64,000 nt of DNA. Source: JADLDB01 sp040755835. GTDB taxonomy: Bacteria > Myxococcota > Myxococcia > Myxococcales > Myxococcaceae. Below the pieces are notes generated by a model. That model was not told the DNA's origin. It searched no databases and saw only the letters and a program-made list of their open reading frames with translations. The position numbers were made by a program, and so were the translations under genes. The DNA lies in NCBI GenBank assembly GCA_040755835.1, contig JBFMAB010000025.1, positions 1-64,000 of the forward strand, given 5' to 3'. How positions within the stretch are numbered: the first letter of the stretch is position 1; every line of letters starts with the position of its first letter. Shown one piece after another: positions 17,361 through 24,526 of the stretch.

Positions 17361-17744
17361 TCAGTGCTTGAGCGCCTGGTGCCCGGGCGCCGCTTCCATG
17401 CCGTGCGTGGTGACGAAGACGTACAGCGGGTACGAGTCCTCGCGCGGTCCGCCGAGGCACTCGAACACCCAGTGCCCGGACTGCGGGTTCTCCACGTCGG
17501 GAGAGGCCTGCACGAAGAGCACCTCGCTGCGCTCGACGACGATCTCGCCCACCAGCGTCTTCCCGAGGATGAGCTGCGCCACCGCGCGGCCGTCGTCCTC
17601 ATCGAAGAAGTCCCAGTGCAGCGCCTCCGCGTCCATCAACAGCACGTCGGGGCTGCCGGCGCGGACCACGCAGTTGCGGTGGTCCTGCAGCCAGCGCCAG
17701 AACTGGTCGAAGGTGAGGGGCACGGCGGCGCTGGTGGGAGGCAT
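17361..17744 (-). CDS. Hypothetical cytoplasmic protein, 127 aa
   Basis: Start MPPTSAAVPLTFDQF at 17744. An acidic globular protein with no signal or membrane segment. Conserved-looking blocks are FDQFWRWLQDHRNCVV, VLLMDAEALHWDFFDEDDG and GHWVFECLGGP. I do not recognise the family. It lies between the TerB-like gene and the barrel protein, all on the minus strand with gaps of 39 and 42 bp, so the three may be cotranscribed. Confidence 0.65.
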   Translation of the reverse strand: MPPTSAAVPLTFDQFWRWLQDHRNCVVRAGSPDVLLMDAEALHWDFFDEDDGRAVAQLILGKTLVGEIVVERSEVLFVQASPDVENPQSGHWVFECLGGPREDSYPLYVFVTTHGMEAAPGHQALKH

Positions 17745-17783
17745 GGGCTGCACTTACCTTCAGCCCCGGCCGAATGGGAAGCC

Positions 17784-18116
17784 TCAGGCGCGCCCGAGCA
17801 GCTGCTCCACCGTCTTCACGAAGTCCGCTTCCTGGGCGTCCACCACGCCGTCGGCGCGCACCAGCGCCTCGGCGGCGGCCAGCACGTCGTCGGCGCGCTG
17901 CTTGAGCAGGAAGAGGTTGGGCTGCGGCAGCGGCTTGCCGATGTCCAGGTGGTGGAGCAGGTCGGCCATCACCGCGTCGGGCACCTGCCAGTCCTTCCCC
18001 ACCTTCGCGACGAAGGCGCGCTCCTTCGGGTCGAGCTGGTCGTCGGCCCACGCCACCTGGAGGAGCAGCTTGATGACCTCGGCGTTGAACAGGGGATCGC
18101 GCGACGGAGGCTTCAT
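17784..18116 (-). CDS. TerB-like (tellurite-resistance/DUF533 type) protein
   Basis: 110 residues from ATG 18116 (MKPPSRDPLFNAEV). Two antiparallel helical halves each carry an acidic loop: LLLQVAWADDQLDPKERAFVAKV and AAEALVRADGVVDAQEADFVKTV. This A-D-G/D-x-hydrophobic-D-x-x-E pattern is the TerB/DjlA-N fold, which may bind divalent metal at the acidic loops. Found in tellurite-resistance and stress contexts but also alone; no other ter gene is nearby, so a role in tellurite resistance should not be assumed. Confidence 0.75.
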   Translation of the reverse strand: MKPPSRDPLFNAEVIKLLLQVAWADDQLDPKERAFVAKVGKDWQVPDAVMADLLHHLDIGKPLPQPNLFLLKQRADDVLAAAEALVRADGVVDAQEADFVKTVEQLLGRA

Positions 18117-18200
18117 GGCAGCGGATGCTAGTAGCGGAACCGGTCGCAGAGGGAACGAAACCCCGCGTCGCGCGTCCTCTGCGGCTTGTGCGACACTCTG

Positions 18201-18860
18201 ATGACCATGGCGGACAACGACTCCCGCGGCGGCCGCGTCTACTTCTCTCCGGACCTCCTCGCGTGGACGGCGAAGCTGCACGCGCCCCACGACGCGGCGC
18301 TGCAGCGGGCCTTCGACGCGCCGAAGGGCGCCGACATGCCCGCCATCCAGCTCGGGGAGTCCGAGTCGAAGCTGGTGACGATGCTGCTGGCGCTGCGCGG
18401 CGCGCAGAAGGTGGTCGAGGTGGGCACGCTGGCCGGCTACTCGGCGCTGCGGCTGGCGCGCGGGCTGCCGCCGGACGGCAAGGTGTGGACCATCGAGGCC
18501 GACGCGCGGCACGCCGAGGTGGCGCGCCTCGTGGTGCAGGCCGCGGGCGAGGAGAGCCGCGTCGAGGTGCTGCACGGGCGCGGCGCCGAGGTGCTGCCCA
18601 CGCTGGAGCGCCACGGGCCCTTCTGCGCCGTCTTCATCGACGCGGACAAGGAGTCGTACGACGTCTACGGCCGCTGGGCGGCGAAGCACCTGCGGCCGGG
18701 CGGCCTGCTGCTGGGCGACAACGCCTTCCTCTTCGGCGAGCTGCTCGACGACACGCCGCGCGCGCAGGTGATGCGGCGCTTCCACGAGGAGGCCGCGCAG
18801 GCCTTCGACACCGTGTGCATCCCCACGCCCGACGGGCTGCTCCTGGGCATCAAGCGATGA
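18201..18860 (+). CDS. SAM-dependent O-methyltransferase (catechol/caffeoyl-CoA OMT family)
   Basis: 219 residues from ATG 18201 (ATG 18207 is also possible). The family motifs are clear: KVVEVGTLAGYSALRLARGLP (SAM motif I), VWTIEADARHAEVARLVVQAAG, VFIDADKESYDVYGRWAAKHLRPGG (metal-binding Asp and Lys) and LLLGDNAFLFG (metal-binding Asp-Asn). Methylates hydroxyls of catechol-like or CoA-thioester substrates; substrate unknown. Its stop overlaps the next start by ATGA at 18857, so it is coupled to the lipoprotein gene. Confidence 0.9.
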   Translation: MTMADNDSRGGRVYFSPDLLAWTAKLHAPHDAALQRAFDAPKGADMPAIQLGESESKLVTMLLALRGAQKVVEVGTLAGYSALRLARGLPPDGKVWTIEADARHAEVARLVVQAAGEESRVEVLHGRGAEVLPTLERHGPFCAVFIDADKESYDVYGRWAAKHLRPGGLLLGDNAFLFGELLDDTPRAQVMRRFHEEAAQAFDTVCIPTPDGLLLGIKR

Positions 18861-19315
18861 GGCGCGTGCTGCTGCTGCTGTTGGCGCTGTCCGGCTGCGG
18901 CCCGGCGGCGCTGTCCGGCAGCCTCACCGAGGTGATGGACCTCTCGTACGACGCGGTGGAGCTGCGGCAGACGCCAGACGAGGTGGCGGTGGCCTTCGTG
19001 CGGAGCGGCGGCGACACCGCGCTGCAGGTGACGGCGTCCTTGCGGGACGTGACGCTGGCCGCGGGCCAGCCCATCAACCTCGCCGAGAAGCTGACCGCCA
19101 CCACGCAGCGCGGCGTCCTGTCGCGGAACGTGCGCGACGACACCACCACGCGCTTCCCGGCGCTCGAGCGCGGGACGCTGACGCTCTCGGCGGTGCCGGC
19201 GGCCGGCGCCACGGTGTCGGGCAGCTTCAACGCCACGTTCGTCCAGGGCCCGACGGAGCCGTTCGGGCGCACCGTGGCGGGCCGCTTCGACGCGAAGGTG
19301 GTGCAGCTCCCCTGA
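18857..19315 (+). CDS. Hypothetical lipoprotein
   Basis: 152 residues starting MRRVLLLLLALSGCGPA; lipobox LSGC. The mature domain is strand-rich (YDAVELRQTPDEVAVAFVRS, VTASLRDVTLAAGQPINLA, GTLTLSAVPAAGATVSGSF) and ends RFDAKVVQLP, suggesting a small beta-sandwich. No family recognised. Start-stop overlap with the methyltransferase gene indicates an operon, although the two products act in different compartments. Confidence 0.75.
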   Translation: MRRVLLLLLALSGCGPAALSGSLTEVMDLSYDAVELRQTPDEVAVAFVRSGGDTALQVTASLRDVTLAAGQPINLAEKLTATTQRGVLSRNVRDDTTTRFPALERGTLTLSAVPAAGATVSGSFNATFVQGPTEPFGRTVAGRFDAKVVQLP

Positions 19316-19384
19316 CGCGATGCGCCGCGGCCGGGTGTCGCCGGGGGTGCGGCCACGGGGGAGATGTGATGAAAGGCGCCCGCC

Positions 19385-20578
19385 ATGATCCAGCCGGCGC
19401 CGCACATCGCCAACGTGAAGTACGCCATCCGCAACATCGCCGTGGAGGCGTCGCGCCTCGAGGCGCAGGGGAAGAAAATCCTCTACTGCAACGTCGGCGA
19501 CCCGCTGAAGTTCGACTTCCAGACGCCGCCGCACCTCCTCGAGGCCGTCGAGAAGGCGATGCGCGACGGGAAGAACGGCTACGCGCCATCGCTCGGCATT
19601 CCCCAGGCCCGCGCCGCGGTGGCCAGGCGCCTCAACGCCGAAGGCCACGCGCGCGTGACGCCGGACGACGTGGTGCTGACAGCCGGGGCGAGCGAGGCCA
19701 TCGACCTGACGCTCACCTCGCTGCTCGAGCCCGGCGACGAGGTGCTGCTGCCTTCGCCCGGCTACCCGCTGTACAACGCCATCGCCGCCCGGCTGTCGGC
19801 GAGGGTGTCCAGCTACCAGCTCGACGAGGCGCGGGGCTGGGCCATCGACACCGACGAGCTCGAAAGGCTGGTGACGAAGCGCACGCGCGCCGTCGTCATC
19901 TGCAACCCGAACAACCCGACGGGCGCGCTGCTCACGAAGGAGAATCTGCTCGAGGTCATCGACTTCGCGCGGCGGCACCAGCTCGCGCTCTTGTCGGACG
20001 AAATCTACGACAAGCTGCTATTCGACGACGCGCACACGCCGACCGCCACGCTGGCCGACGACGTGCCCATCATCACCTTCAACGGCCTGTCGAAGGCGTA
20101 CCTGGCGTGCGGCTGGCGCGTGGGCTGGCTGTCCTTCGGCAACCCGAAGCTGACGCAGGACGTGGCCGCGGCGGTTCGCCGGCTGGCGGACGCGCGCCTG
20201 TGCGGCCCGGCGCCGGTGCAGTACGCGGTCGAGCCCGCGCTCTTCGGCCCGCAGGACCACATTCCCGCGATGATGAAGAAGCTACGCGCGCGCCGCGACC
20301 TGATGGTGCGGGCGATTCGCGAGATTCCCGGCGTCAGCGTGGTGGAGCCGAAGGCCGCGTTCTACGCGATGCCGAAGCTCGAGCTGCCCAACCTGAAGAG
20401 CGACGAGGACTTCGTCATCCGGCTGGTGCGCGAGACGGGCGTGCTCTTCGTGCACGGCGAGGGCTTCGGCCAGGCGCCGGGCACGCACCACGTCCGCGTG
20501 GTGTACCTGCCCGACGAGGCGACGCTGAAGGACGCGTTCGCGCGCTTCGGCGACTTCGTGAGGCGCTGGCAGGGCTGA
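19385..20578 (+). CDS. PLP-dependent aminotransferase class I/II (AlaA/alanine aminotransferase-like)
   Basis: 397 residues starting MIQPAPHIANVKYAIRN. Fold type I motifs: NVGDPLKFDFQTP (substrate Gly loop), NGYAPSLGIPQARAAVA, VVICNPNNPTGALL (Asn-Pro-Asn-Asn-Pro-Thr-Gly), LLSDEIYDKLLFD (PLP-N1 Asp), and FNGLSKAYLACGWRVGW with the Schiff-base Lys and phosphate-binding Arg. Overall pattern is closest to the AlaA/YfbQ group that interconverts pyruvate/glutamate and alanine/2-oxoglutarate. Cytoplasmic, single gene, convergent with the membrane-protein gene 8 bp away. Confidence 0.9.
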   Translation: MIQPAPHIANVKYAIRNIAVEASRLEAQGKKILYCNVGDPLKFDFQTPPHLLEAVEKAMRDGKNGYAPSLGIPQARAAVARRLNAEGHARVTPDDVVLTAGASEAIDLTLTSLLEPGDEVLLPSPGYPLYNAIAARLSARVSSYQLDEARGWAIDTDELERLVTKRTRAVVICNPNNPTGALLTKENLLEVIDFARRHQLALLSDEIYDKLLFDDAHTPTATLADDVPIITFNGLSKAYLACGWRVGWLSFGNPKLTQDVAAAVRRLADARLCGPAPVQYAVEPALFGPQDHIPAMMKKLRARRDLMVRAIREIPGVSVVEPKAAFYAMPKLELPNLKSDEDFVIRLVRETGVLFVHGEGFGQAPGTHHVRVVYLPDEATLKDAFARFGDFVRRWQG

Positions 20579-20586
20579 GGCCCGCT

Positions 20587-21882
20587 TCAAGGGCGCGCGC
20601 CGGCCTCGGGCCTCTGCGCCGCCGCGGCCGCGAGCCGCGCGTAGAGCCGCGCCGCCTGGACGACGTGCCACTCCAGCAGCAGACACGCCGCCGCGAACAA
20701 CGCCCCGCCGGCCACGGCCAGCACCGGCCACGCCGCCGCCAGCGAAAGGCACGCCAGCGCGGCGCCCAGCACGCGCAGCTGCCACCGCGGCCCCGCCGCG
20801 GGAATCACCTTCTGCATCGTCGGCGCGCCCGTCATCACGCGCTGCAGGTGCAGCCAGACGAGGAAGGGGACGATTTTGTACAGCATGCCGCTGATGACGG
20901 CCGGGAAGACGCCGGCGAAGAGCGCGACGCCCACGACGTACTCGAGGCGGATGCGCGCAGCGCCCTCGGGCAGCGCGCGCACGGCGACGGCAGCGACGAC
21001 CGCCAGCACCAGCGCGGCCATGCCCACGCGCCACGCGTAGAACGTCGAGTCCTTCACGCCGCGGCGCCGCCGCGCCTGGAGCTGCAGCGTCTTCACCGCG
21101 AAGCCCACCAGCGCCAGCGCGCCCAGCGCGGTGCCGGCCCACGCCAACCAGCGCACCGCCAGCAGCACGCCCGCCGTCCACGCCAGCGCCGCGCCGAACA
21201 GTCCAGGCGGCAGCGCGAACGCGAGGCGCGTCGGGTACGGCGGCGTCAGCTGGAACATCGGCACCACGAGGTACGCCACGCCCACGACCAACGTCGCCGA
21301 CCAGCCGATGACGCCCCAGGCGACGTGCGCGTGCAGCACTTCCAGCACCGGCACGCGCGCGGACCAGCCGAGCGCCGTGAGCAGCGTCACGCCGAGCGCC
21401 ACCGTCACCAGCAACCCCAGCACCGCGAGCTTCAGCGCGGGCAGCGTCGGGCCGATGGCGGACGAGCGCAGCAACCCACCGCCCACCACCGCGACGTAGA
21501 AGAGCGTCGCCACGCCGAAGGTGAAGGCCGCGCCACGAAAGCACCAGCCGCCGAGGCCGAGGAAGCCGCCGACCAGCAGCAACCCACCGCCGAGGAAGCC
21601 GATGTGCGCGACGGCGCCGGTGACGCGCGGGCGCCACACGTTCGCGCCGGCGGCCACCGGGAGGAACTGCAGCAGCGCGCCGGCCATCACCTGCAGCATG
21701 AAGCCGACGGTGACGAGGTGCACGGCGGCCAGGGACTCGAGCGCCCAGCGTGACTCGGTGACGACGTCCCACCGCACGGCGACGAGGACGCCGGCGGCGG
21801 CGCCCAACGGCGGGCCGGACAGGAAGAAGCGCAGTGGCACCGACAGCGGCGGCGCCTGCTCGAGCGCCAGCGGCGTCGTCAT
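20587..21882 (-). CDS. Heme-copper-oxidase-like/NnrS-like polytopic membrane protein
   Basis: 431 residues with about twelve membrane helices and little soluble sequence. Several intramembrane His residues occupy typical haem-copper positions (AVHLVTVGFMLQVMAGALLQF, GAVAHIGFLGGG, VLHAHVAWGVIGWSATLVVG, FLVWLHLQRVMTG), as in the cbb3/NorB-like and NnrS-like proteins that accompany DUF2249 and hemerythrin genes. The canonical full six-His pattern is not certain. It is the last gene of an operon; its start overlaps the DUF2249 stop (ATGA). Possible haem protein sensing or consuming NO or O2; function inferred from context. Confidence 0.65.
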   Translation of the reverse strand: MTTPLALEQAPPLSVPLRFFLSGPPLGAAAGVLVAVRWDVVTESRWALESLAAVHLVTVGFMLQVMAGALLQFLPVAAGANVWRPRVTGAVAHIGFLGGGLLLVGGFLGLGGWCFRGAAFTFGVATLFYVAVVGGGLLRSSAIGPTLPALKLAVLGLLVTVALGVTLLTALGWSARVPVLEVLHAHVAWGVIGWSATLVVGVAYLVVPMFQLTPPYPTRLAFALPPGLFGAALAWTAGVLLAVRWLAWAGTALGALALVGFAVKTLQLQARRRRGVKDSTFYAWRVGMAALVLAVVAAVAVRALPEGAARIRLEYVVGVALFAGVFPAVISGMLYKIVPFLVWLHLQRVMTGAPTMQKVIPAAGPRWQLRVLGAALACLSLAAAWPVLAVAGGALFAAACLLLEWHVVQAARLYARLAAAAAQRPEAGARP

Positions 21883-22100
21883 GCCGGCTTGCGGATGCGA
21901 ATGGTGTACGTGCCGTCGCCGTCGAGGCTCGCGTCGTGCGGGTAGCCCAGCTTGTCGAGCGTCGCGTACAGGGGGAACGGCTCCCGCGGCAGAAGCACCG
22001 TCAGCGTGGCGCCGGGCGCGAGCGTCTTGAGCGCGTCCATCACGCGCACGAAGGGCTCGGGCGGCTCGAGCTCGCGAGCGTCGATGACCGGTCCGTCCAT
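21879..22100 (-). CDS. DUF2249 family protein
   Basis: 73 residues from ATG 22100 (MDGPVIDARELEPPEPFVRVM). DUF2249 pattern: VIDARELEPPEPF, ALKTLAPGATLTVLLPREPFPLYATLDKLGY and a final strand YTIRIRKP; the fold is SirA/TusA-like. DUF2249 proteins typically accompany hemerythrin, cbb3/NorB-like oxidases and nitrite or NO metabolism. Both ends overlap neighbours by ATGA, giving tight translational coupling to hemerythrin (upstream) and the HCO-like protein (downstream). Confidence 0.8.
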   Translation of the reverse strand: MDGPVIDARELEPPEPFVRVMDALKTLAPGATLTVLLPREPFPLYATLDKLGYPHDASLDGDGTYTIRIRKPA

Positions 22101-22540
22101 CACGCGCGCGCGAGCTCCGCCCGCGTCTTCTCGAGGAGCGCGCCGTCGTCGCCGAGGGCGCGGTCGCACATCGGGTACAGCATGTGCTCCTCCTTCATGT
22201 TGTGCTGCTGCATCAGCACCAGCAGCGTCTCGGCGGCACCGGCGAAGCCGTCCGCGTCCTTCGCGTCGAGGGCCGCCGTCATCTCGCCGAGCAGCTGGCG
22301 CATCTGCTGGTGCTCCATGCGCATCACCTGCGTGGGGCCCTGACGCATGCCGGTGCGCTCCTCGAAGGCCGGGAAGAGCGTCTCCTCCTCGGAGCCGAAG
22401 TGGGCGGCCATCGCCTTCGCGAACGCGTCGAAGTCGGCGCGGGCCCGGGTCCAGTCGCCCTGCTGCGCCGCGTCCTCGGCGCGGGCGAACGTCTCGTCAC
22501 AGTGTCGGTGGTGGTCCGTGAAGGCCTGGGTGAAACTCAT
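22100..22540 (-). CDS. Hemerythrin/HHE cation-binding domain protein
   Basis: 146 residues from ATG 22540 (MSFTQAFTDHHRHCDETF). Four-helix bundle with the di-iron ligand pattern HHRHCDE, MAAHFGSEEETLFPAF, MRMEHQQMRQLL and LMQQHNMKEEHMLYPMCD. Hemerythrin-like proteins bind O2 or NO at a di-iron site. First gene of the hemerythrin/DUF2249/HCO-like operon, consistent with oxygen or NO sensing or buffering. No FNR-type box is visible in the 200 bp upstream. Confidence 0.88.
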   Translation of the reverse strand: MSFTQAFTDHHRHCDETFARAEDAAQQGDWTRARADFDAFAKAMAAHFGSEEETLFPAFEERTGMRQGPTQVMRMEHQQMRQLLGEMTAALDAKDADGFAGAAETLLVLMQQHNMKEEHMLYPMCDRALGDDGALLEKTRAELARA

Positions 22541-22748
22541 GCGCGCGTCATACCGCACCGCAGGCGCGCGCCGTCGGGCGATGGAGGCTCCGCGGGCCCA
22601 GTGCGACTCCTCGCGCTCATGCCGGCGCCTGATGACCCGCTGGCCGGCGCCCGGCTGGACACGCGACGAAGGGCACCAGCCCTCGCTCCGTCCGACACCC
22701 GGCCATCACCTCCGAAGCAGCGGCGCCTCCCGGTCCCCGAAGGCCGCT

Positions 22749-23528
22749 TCACCCCGCGTCGAACCGCAGCACCGGCAGCCGCGCGCGCGCCGCGACCGCT
22801 GCCTCCGAGAACGCGACGGCGTCCGGCAGCAGGCTCAACACCGGCCGCACGTCCGGGCGATTCCGCGACCCGCCCTGCCGCGCGCGGCGCGCCGGACAGG
22901 GCGGCCCCACATGGCCGCCGCCGTCGTCCCACTCGACCCACGGCAGCGGCGCGCCCCCGTCGCCGCCCTCCACCGGCGCCACCGCCGAGGCGAGCCCCCG
23001 CCACAGCGCGCTGGGCTCCCCCGGCCAGTGGGCGAGGCGCTCGAGGCGCCAGCACGTCAGCAGCTCCGCTTCACTGGGAAGCCGCAGGCCGTGCACCGCG
23101 AGCGCCCTCTCGATGCGGGCGGGCTCACCGGACTTCACCGCGTCCCACGCGCCGAGGCGCTCGGCCCAGGTGCGGTCGAGCGAGCGCTCGGCGACGAGGA
23201 ACGGCGCGACGTCGGCGACGACGCACGGCGTGGCGGCGGGCGGCGGCGGCCAGCCGTCCTCGTCCTGGCCGCGGTCGAGCGACGCCGCCTCCGCGGGCGA
23301 CAGGCCCACCTCCACGCGCTCGCCGAACACGAGGTAGAAACCCAGCCACGTCGGCTGGTGAATGAAGAAGGGCAGCGCCGCCGGCGCGTGCCCCGCCGCG
23401 AAGCCGGGCCGAAACACCTGCGGCATCACCTCGAGCAGCGCGTCCGCGACGGTGCCGGTGAGCGCCTCGTCGCGCGCGAGCCACCCGCGCGCGGTGACGT
23501 CGACGAGGAGCGCCTCCGCCGGCGTCAC
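22749..23528 (-). CDS. Hypothetical protein, 259 aa
   Basis: Starts at GTG 23528, overlapping the TGA of the gene before it (GTGA). No signal or membrane helix. Blocks include LPFFIHQPTWLGFYLVFGERVEVGL, RLPSEAELLTCWRLERLAHWPGE and a C-terminal RQGGSRNRPDVRPVLSLLP. The last two faintly recall formylglycine-generating-enzyme-type sequences (RLPSEAEW..., RGGS), but the similarity is too weak to assign. Coupled to the short upstream gene, so the two products may act together. Confidence 0.6.
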   Translation of the reverse strand: MTPAEALLVDVTARGWLARDEALTGTVADALLEVMPQVFRPGFAAGHAPAALPFFIHQPTWLGFYLVFGERVEVGLSPAEAASLDRGQDEDGWPPPPAATPCVVADVAPFLVAERSLDRTWAERLGAWDAVKSGEPARIERALAVHGLRLPSEAELLTCWRLERLAHWPGEPSALWRGLASAVAPVEGGDGGAPLPWVEWDDGGGHVGPPCPARRARQGGSRNRPDVRPVLSLLPDAVAFSEAAVAARARLPVLRFDAG

Positions 23529-23845
23529 GCGGCCTCCGCCGGGCCGCGCGTGCGCACGGGCATGAACAGGCCGCTCGGCCGCAGCGTGATGAGCCCCTCA
23601 TGCTGCGCCCGCGCGCCCGGCGCGAGCGCCACCTTCGGCAGCGGCGTCGCCAGCACCACCTGCGGCTCCATGAAGCCGAACGTGTCGCGCATACACTTCC
23701 GCGCGCCCTTCGGCGCGGACAGCGGGCCGGACTCGGCGTCGAGGACGCGGTCTGGGTCGAAGCCGTCGGATTGGGGGCACACCTCGGGGAGCCGGCGTAG
23801 CACGTTCGTGTCAGAAACTCCCACGCGTGGCGACTGACTGGCCAT
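23525..23845 (-). CDS. Hypothetical protein, about 106 aa; 5' end lies in a duplicated element
   Basis: From ATG 23845 (MASQSPRVGVSDTNVLRRLP); GTG starts at 23824 and 23803 are alternatives. The body (VCPQSDGFDPDRVLDAESGP ... MEPQVVLATPLPKV ... LITLRPSGLFMPVRTRGP) has strong G/C third positions, so the coding frame is credible from about 23790 leftwards. No known domain. The first seven codons fall inside the 51-bp element copy at 23813-23863, and the other copy would encode a near-identical MASQSP start that leads nowhere. The true start may therefore be one of the downstream GTGs, with the element acting as leader. Confidence 0.5.
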   Translation of the reverse strand: MASQSPRVGVSDTNVLRRLPEVCPQSDGFDPDRVLDAESGPLSAPKGARKCMRDTFGFMEPQVVLATPLPKVALAPGARAQHEGLITLRPSGLFMPVRTRGPAEAA

Positions 23846-23863
23846 GCCCGGGGCGCAGGCCCG
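23813..23863. repeat. 51-bp palindromic element, copy 1
   Basis: Matches 23953-24003 at 48 of 51 positions in direct orientation, 140 bp apart. It contains the perfect 10-bp palindrome CCACGCGTGG and then CGACTGACTGGCCATGCCCG. The two core differences between copies keep the palindrome (GC here, CG in copy 2). It overlaps the 5' end of the leftward gene. Confidence 0.8.
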
Positions 23864-23952
23864 GAGAGGTAATGCCGAGGCGGGGGCGGACCTGGCAGCA
23901 CCCTGCCCCCGGACGACTGGCCACGCAACCACCCGCGACGACGGGCGGTGTA

Positions 23953-24003
23953 AGAAACTCCCACCGGTGGCGACTGACTGGCCATGCCCGAGGCGCAGGC
24001 CCG
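23953..24003. repeat. 51-bp palindromic element, copy 2
   Basis: Second copy with palindrome CCACCGGTGG, located 29-79 bp before the ECF sigma-factor start. Between the copies (23880-23911) is a short inverted repeat CGGGGGC/GCCCCCG with a 17-nt loop. The pair flanks a divergent promoter region, so a role as operators or promoters for both genes is plausible; it could also be a dispersed REP-like repeat. Confidence 0.8.
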
Positions 24004-24031
24004 CAGAACCCGAGAGGAGACACCGGCGCGG

Positions 24032-24526
24032 ATGAGCCGGGACGCGCGCTACCGCGAGGTGAGCGAGGCCTTCGGCGCGGCCCTCGCGCGCCTCGCGAGC
24101 GGCTACGAGGCGGACCCGGACAAGCGGCGCGACCTGCTGCAGGACATTCACGCGGCACTGTGGCGCAGCCTGGAGTCCTTCGAGGGCCGCTCCTCGCTGC
24201 GGACGTGGGTGTACCGGGTGGCGCACAACGTCGGCGCGACGCACCTCGCGCGGCACGGGGGCACGCGCTACGTCGAGTTGCAGGACGCGCCAGCGGACGT
24301 CGACCTCGAGGCGAGCGTGTCGCGCGGGCTGTTGCTGGAGCGGCTCTACGCGCTCATCCACGCCCTGCCCGCCGTCGACCGCCAGTTGATGTTGCTCTAC
24401 CTCGAAGGCCTCGACGCGCTGGCCATCGGCGAGGTGGTGGGGCTGACGCCGACGAACGTCGCGACGCGCATCCACCGGTTGAAGGCGGCTCTGGCGATGC
24501 GCGCGCGGGAAGGAGGCAGGAGATGA
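24032..24526 (+). CDS. ECF-type RNA polymerase sigma factor
   Basis: 164 residues from ATG 24032 (an in-frame ATG at 23984 would add 16 residues from within the repeat element). Region 2: DLLQDIHAALWRSLESFEGRSSLRTWVYRVAHNVGATHLARH. Region 4: LIHALPAVDRQLMLLYLEGLDALAIGEVVGLTPTNVATRIHRLKAAL, a clear helix-turn-helix. The Asp/Ala/Val-rich spacer between them (about 25 residues) is short as in ECF factors. Its TGA overlaps the ATG of the membrane protein, the usual layout for an ECF sigma factor and its membrane partner. Confidence 0.9.
   Translation: MSRDARYREVSEAFGAALARLASGYEADPDKRRDLLQDIHAALWRSLESFEGRSSLRTWVYRVAHNVGATHLARHGGTRYVELQDAPADVDLEASVSRGLLLERLYALIHALPAVDRQLMLLYLEGLDALAIGEVVGLTPTNVATRIHRLKAALAMRAREGGRR

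Noticed and set aside
22749..23528. Formylglycine-generating-enzyme assignment from RLPSEAE and GGSRNRP
   Set aside because: Only two short weak resemblances; the full FGE core with its Cys and Asn pattern is not present, so it is left unassigned.
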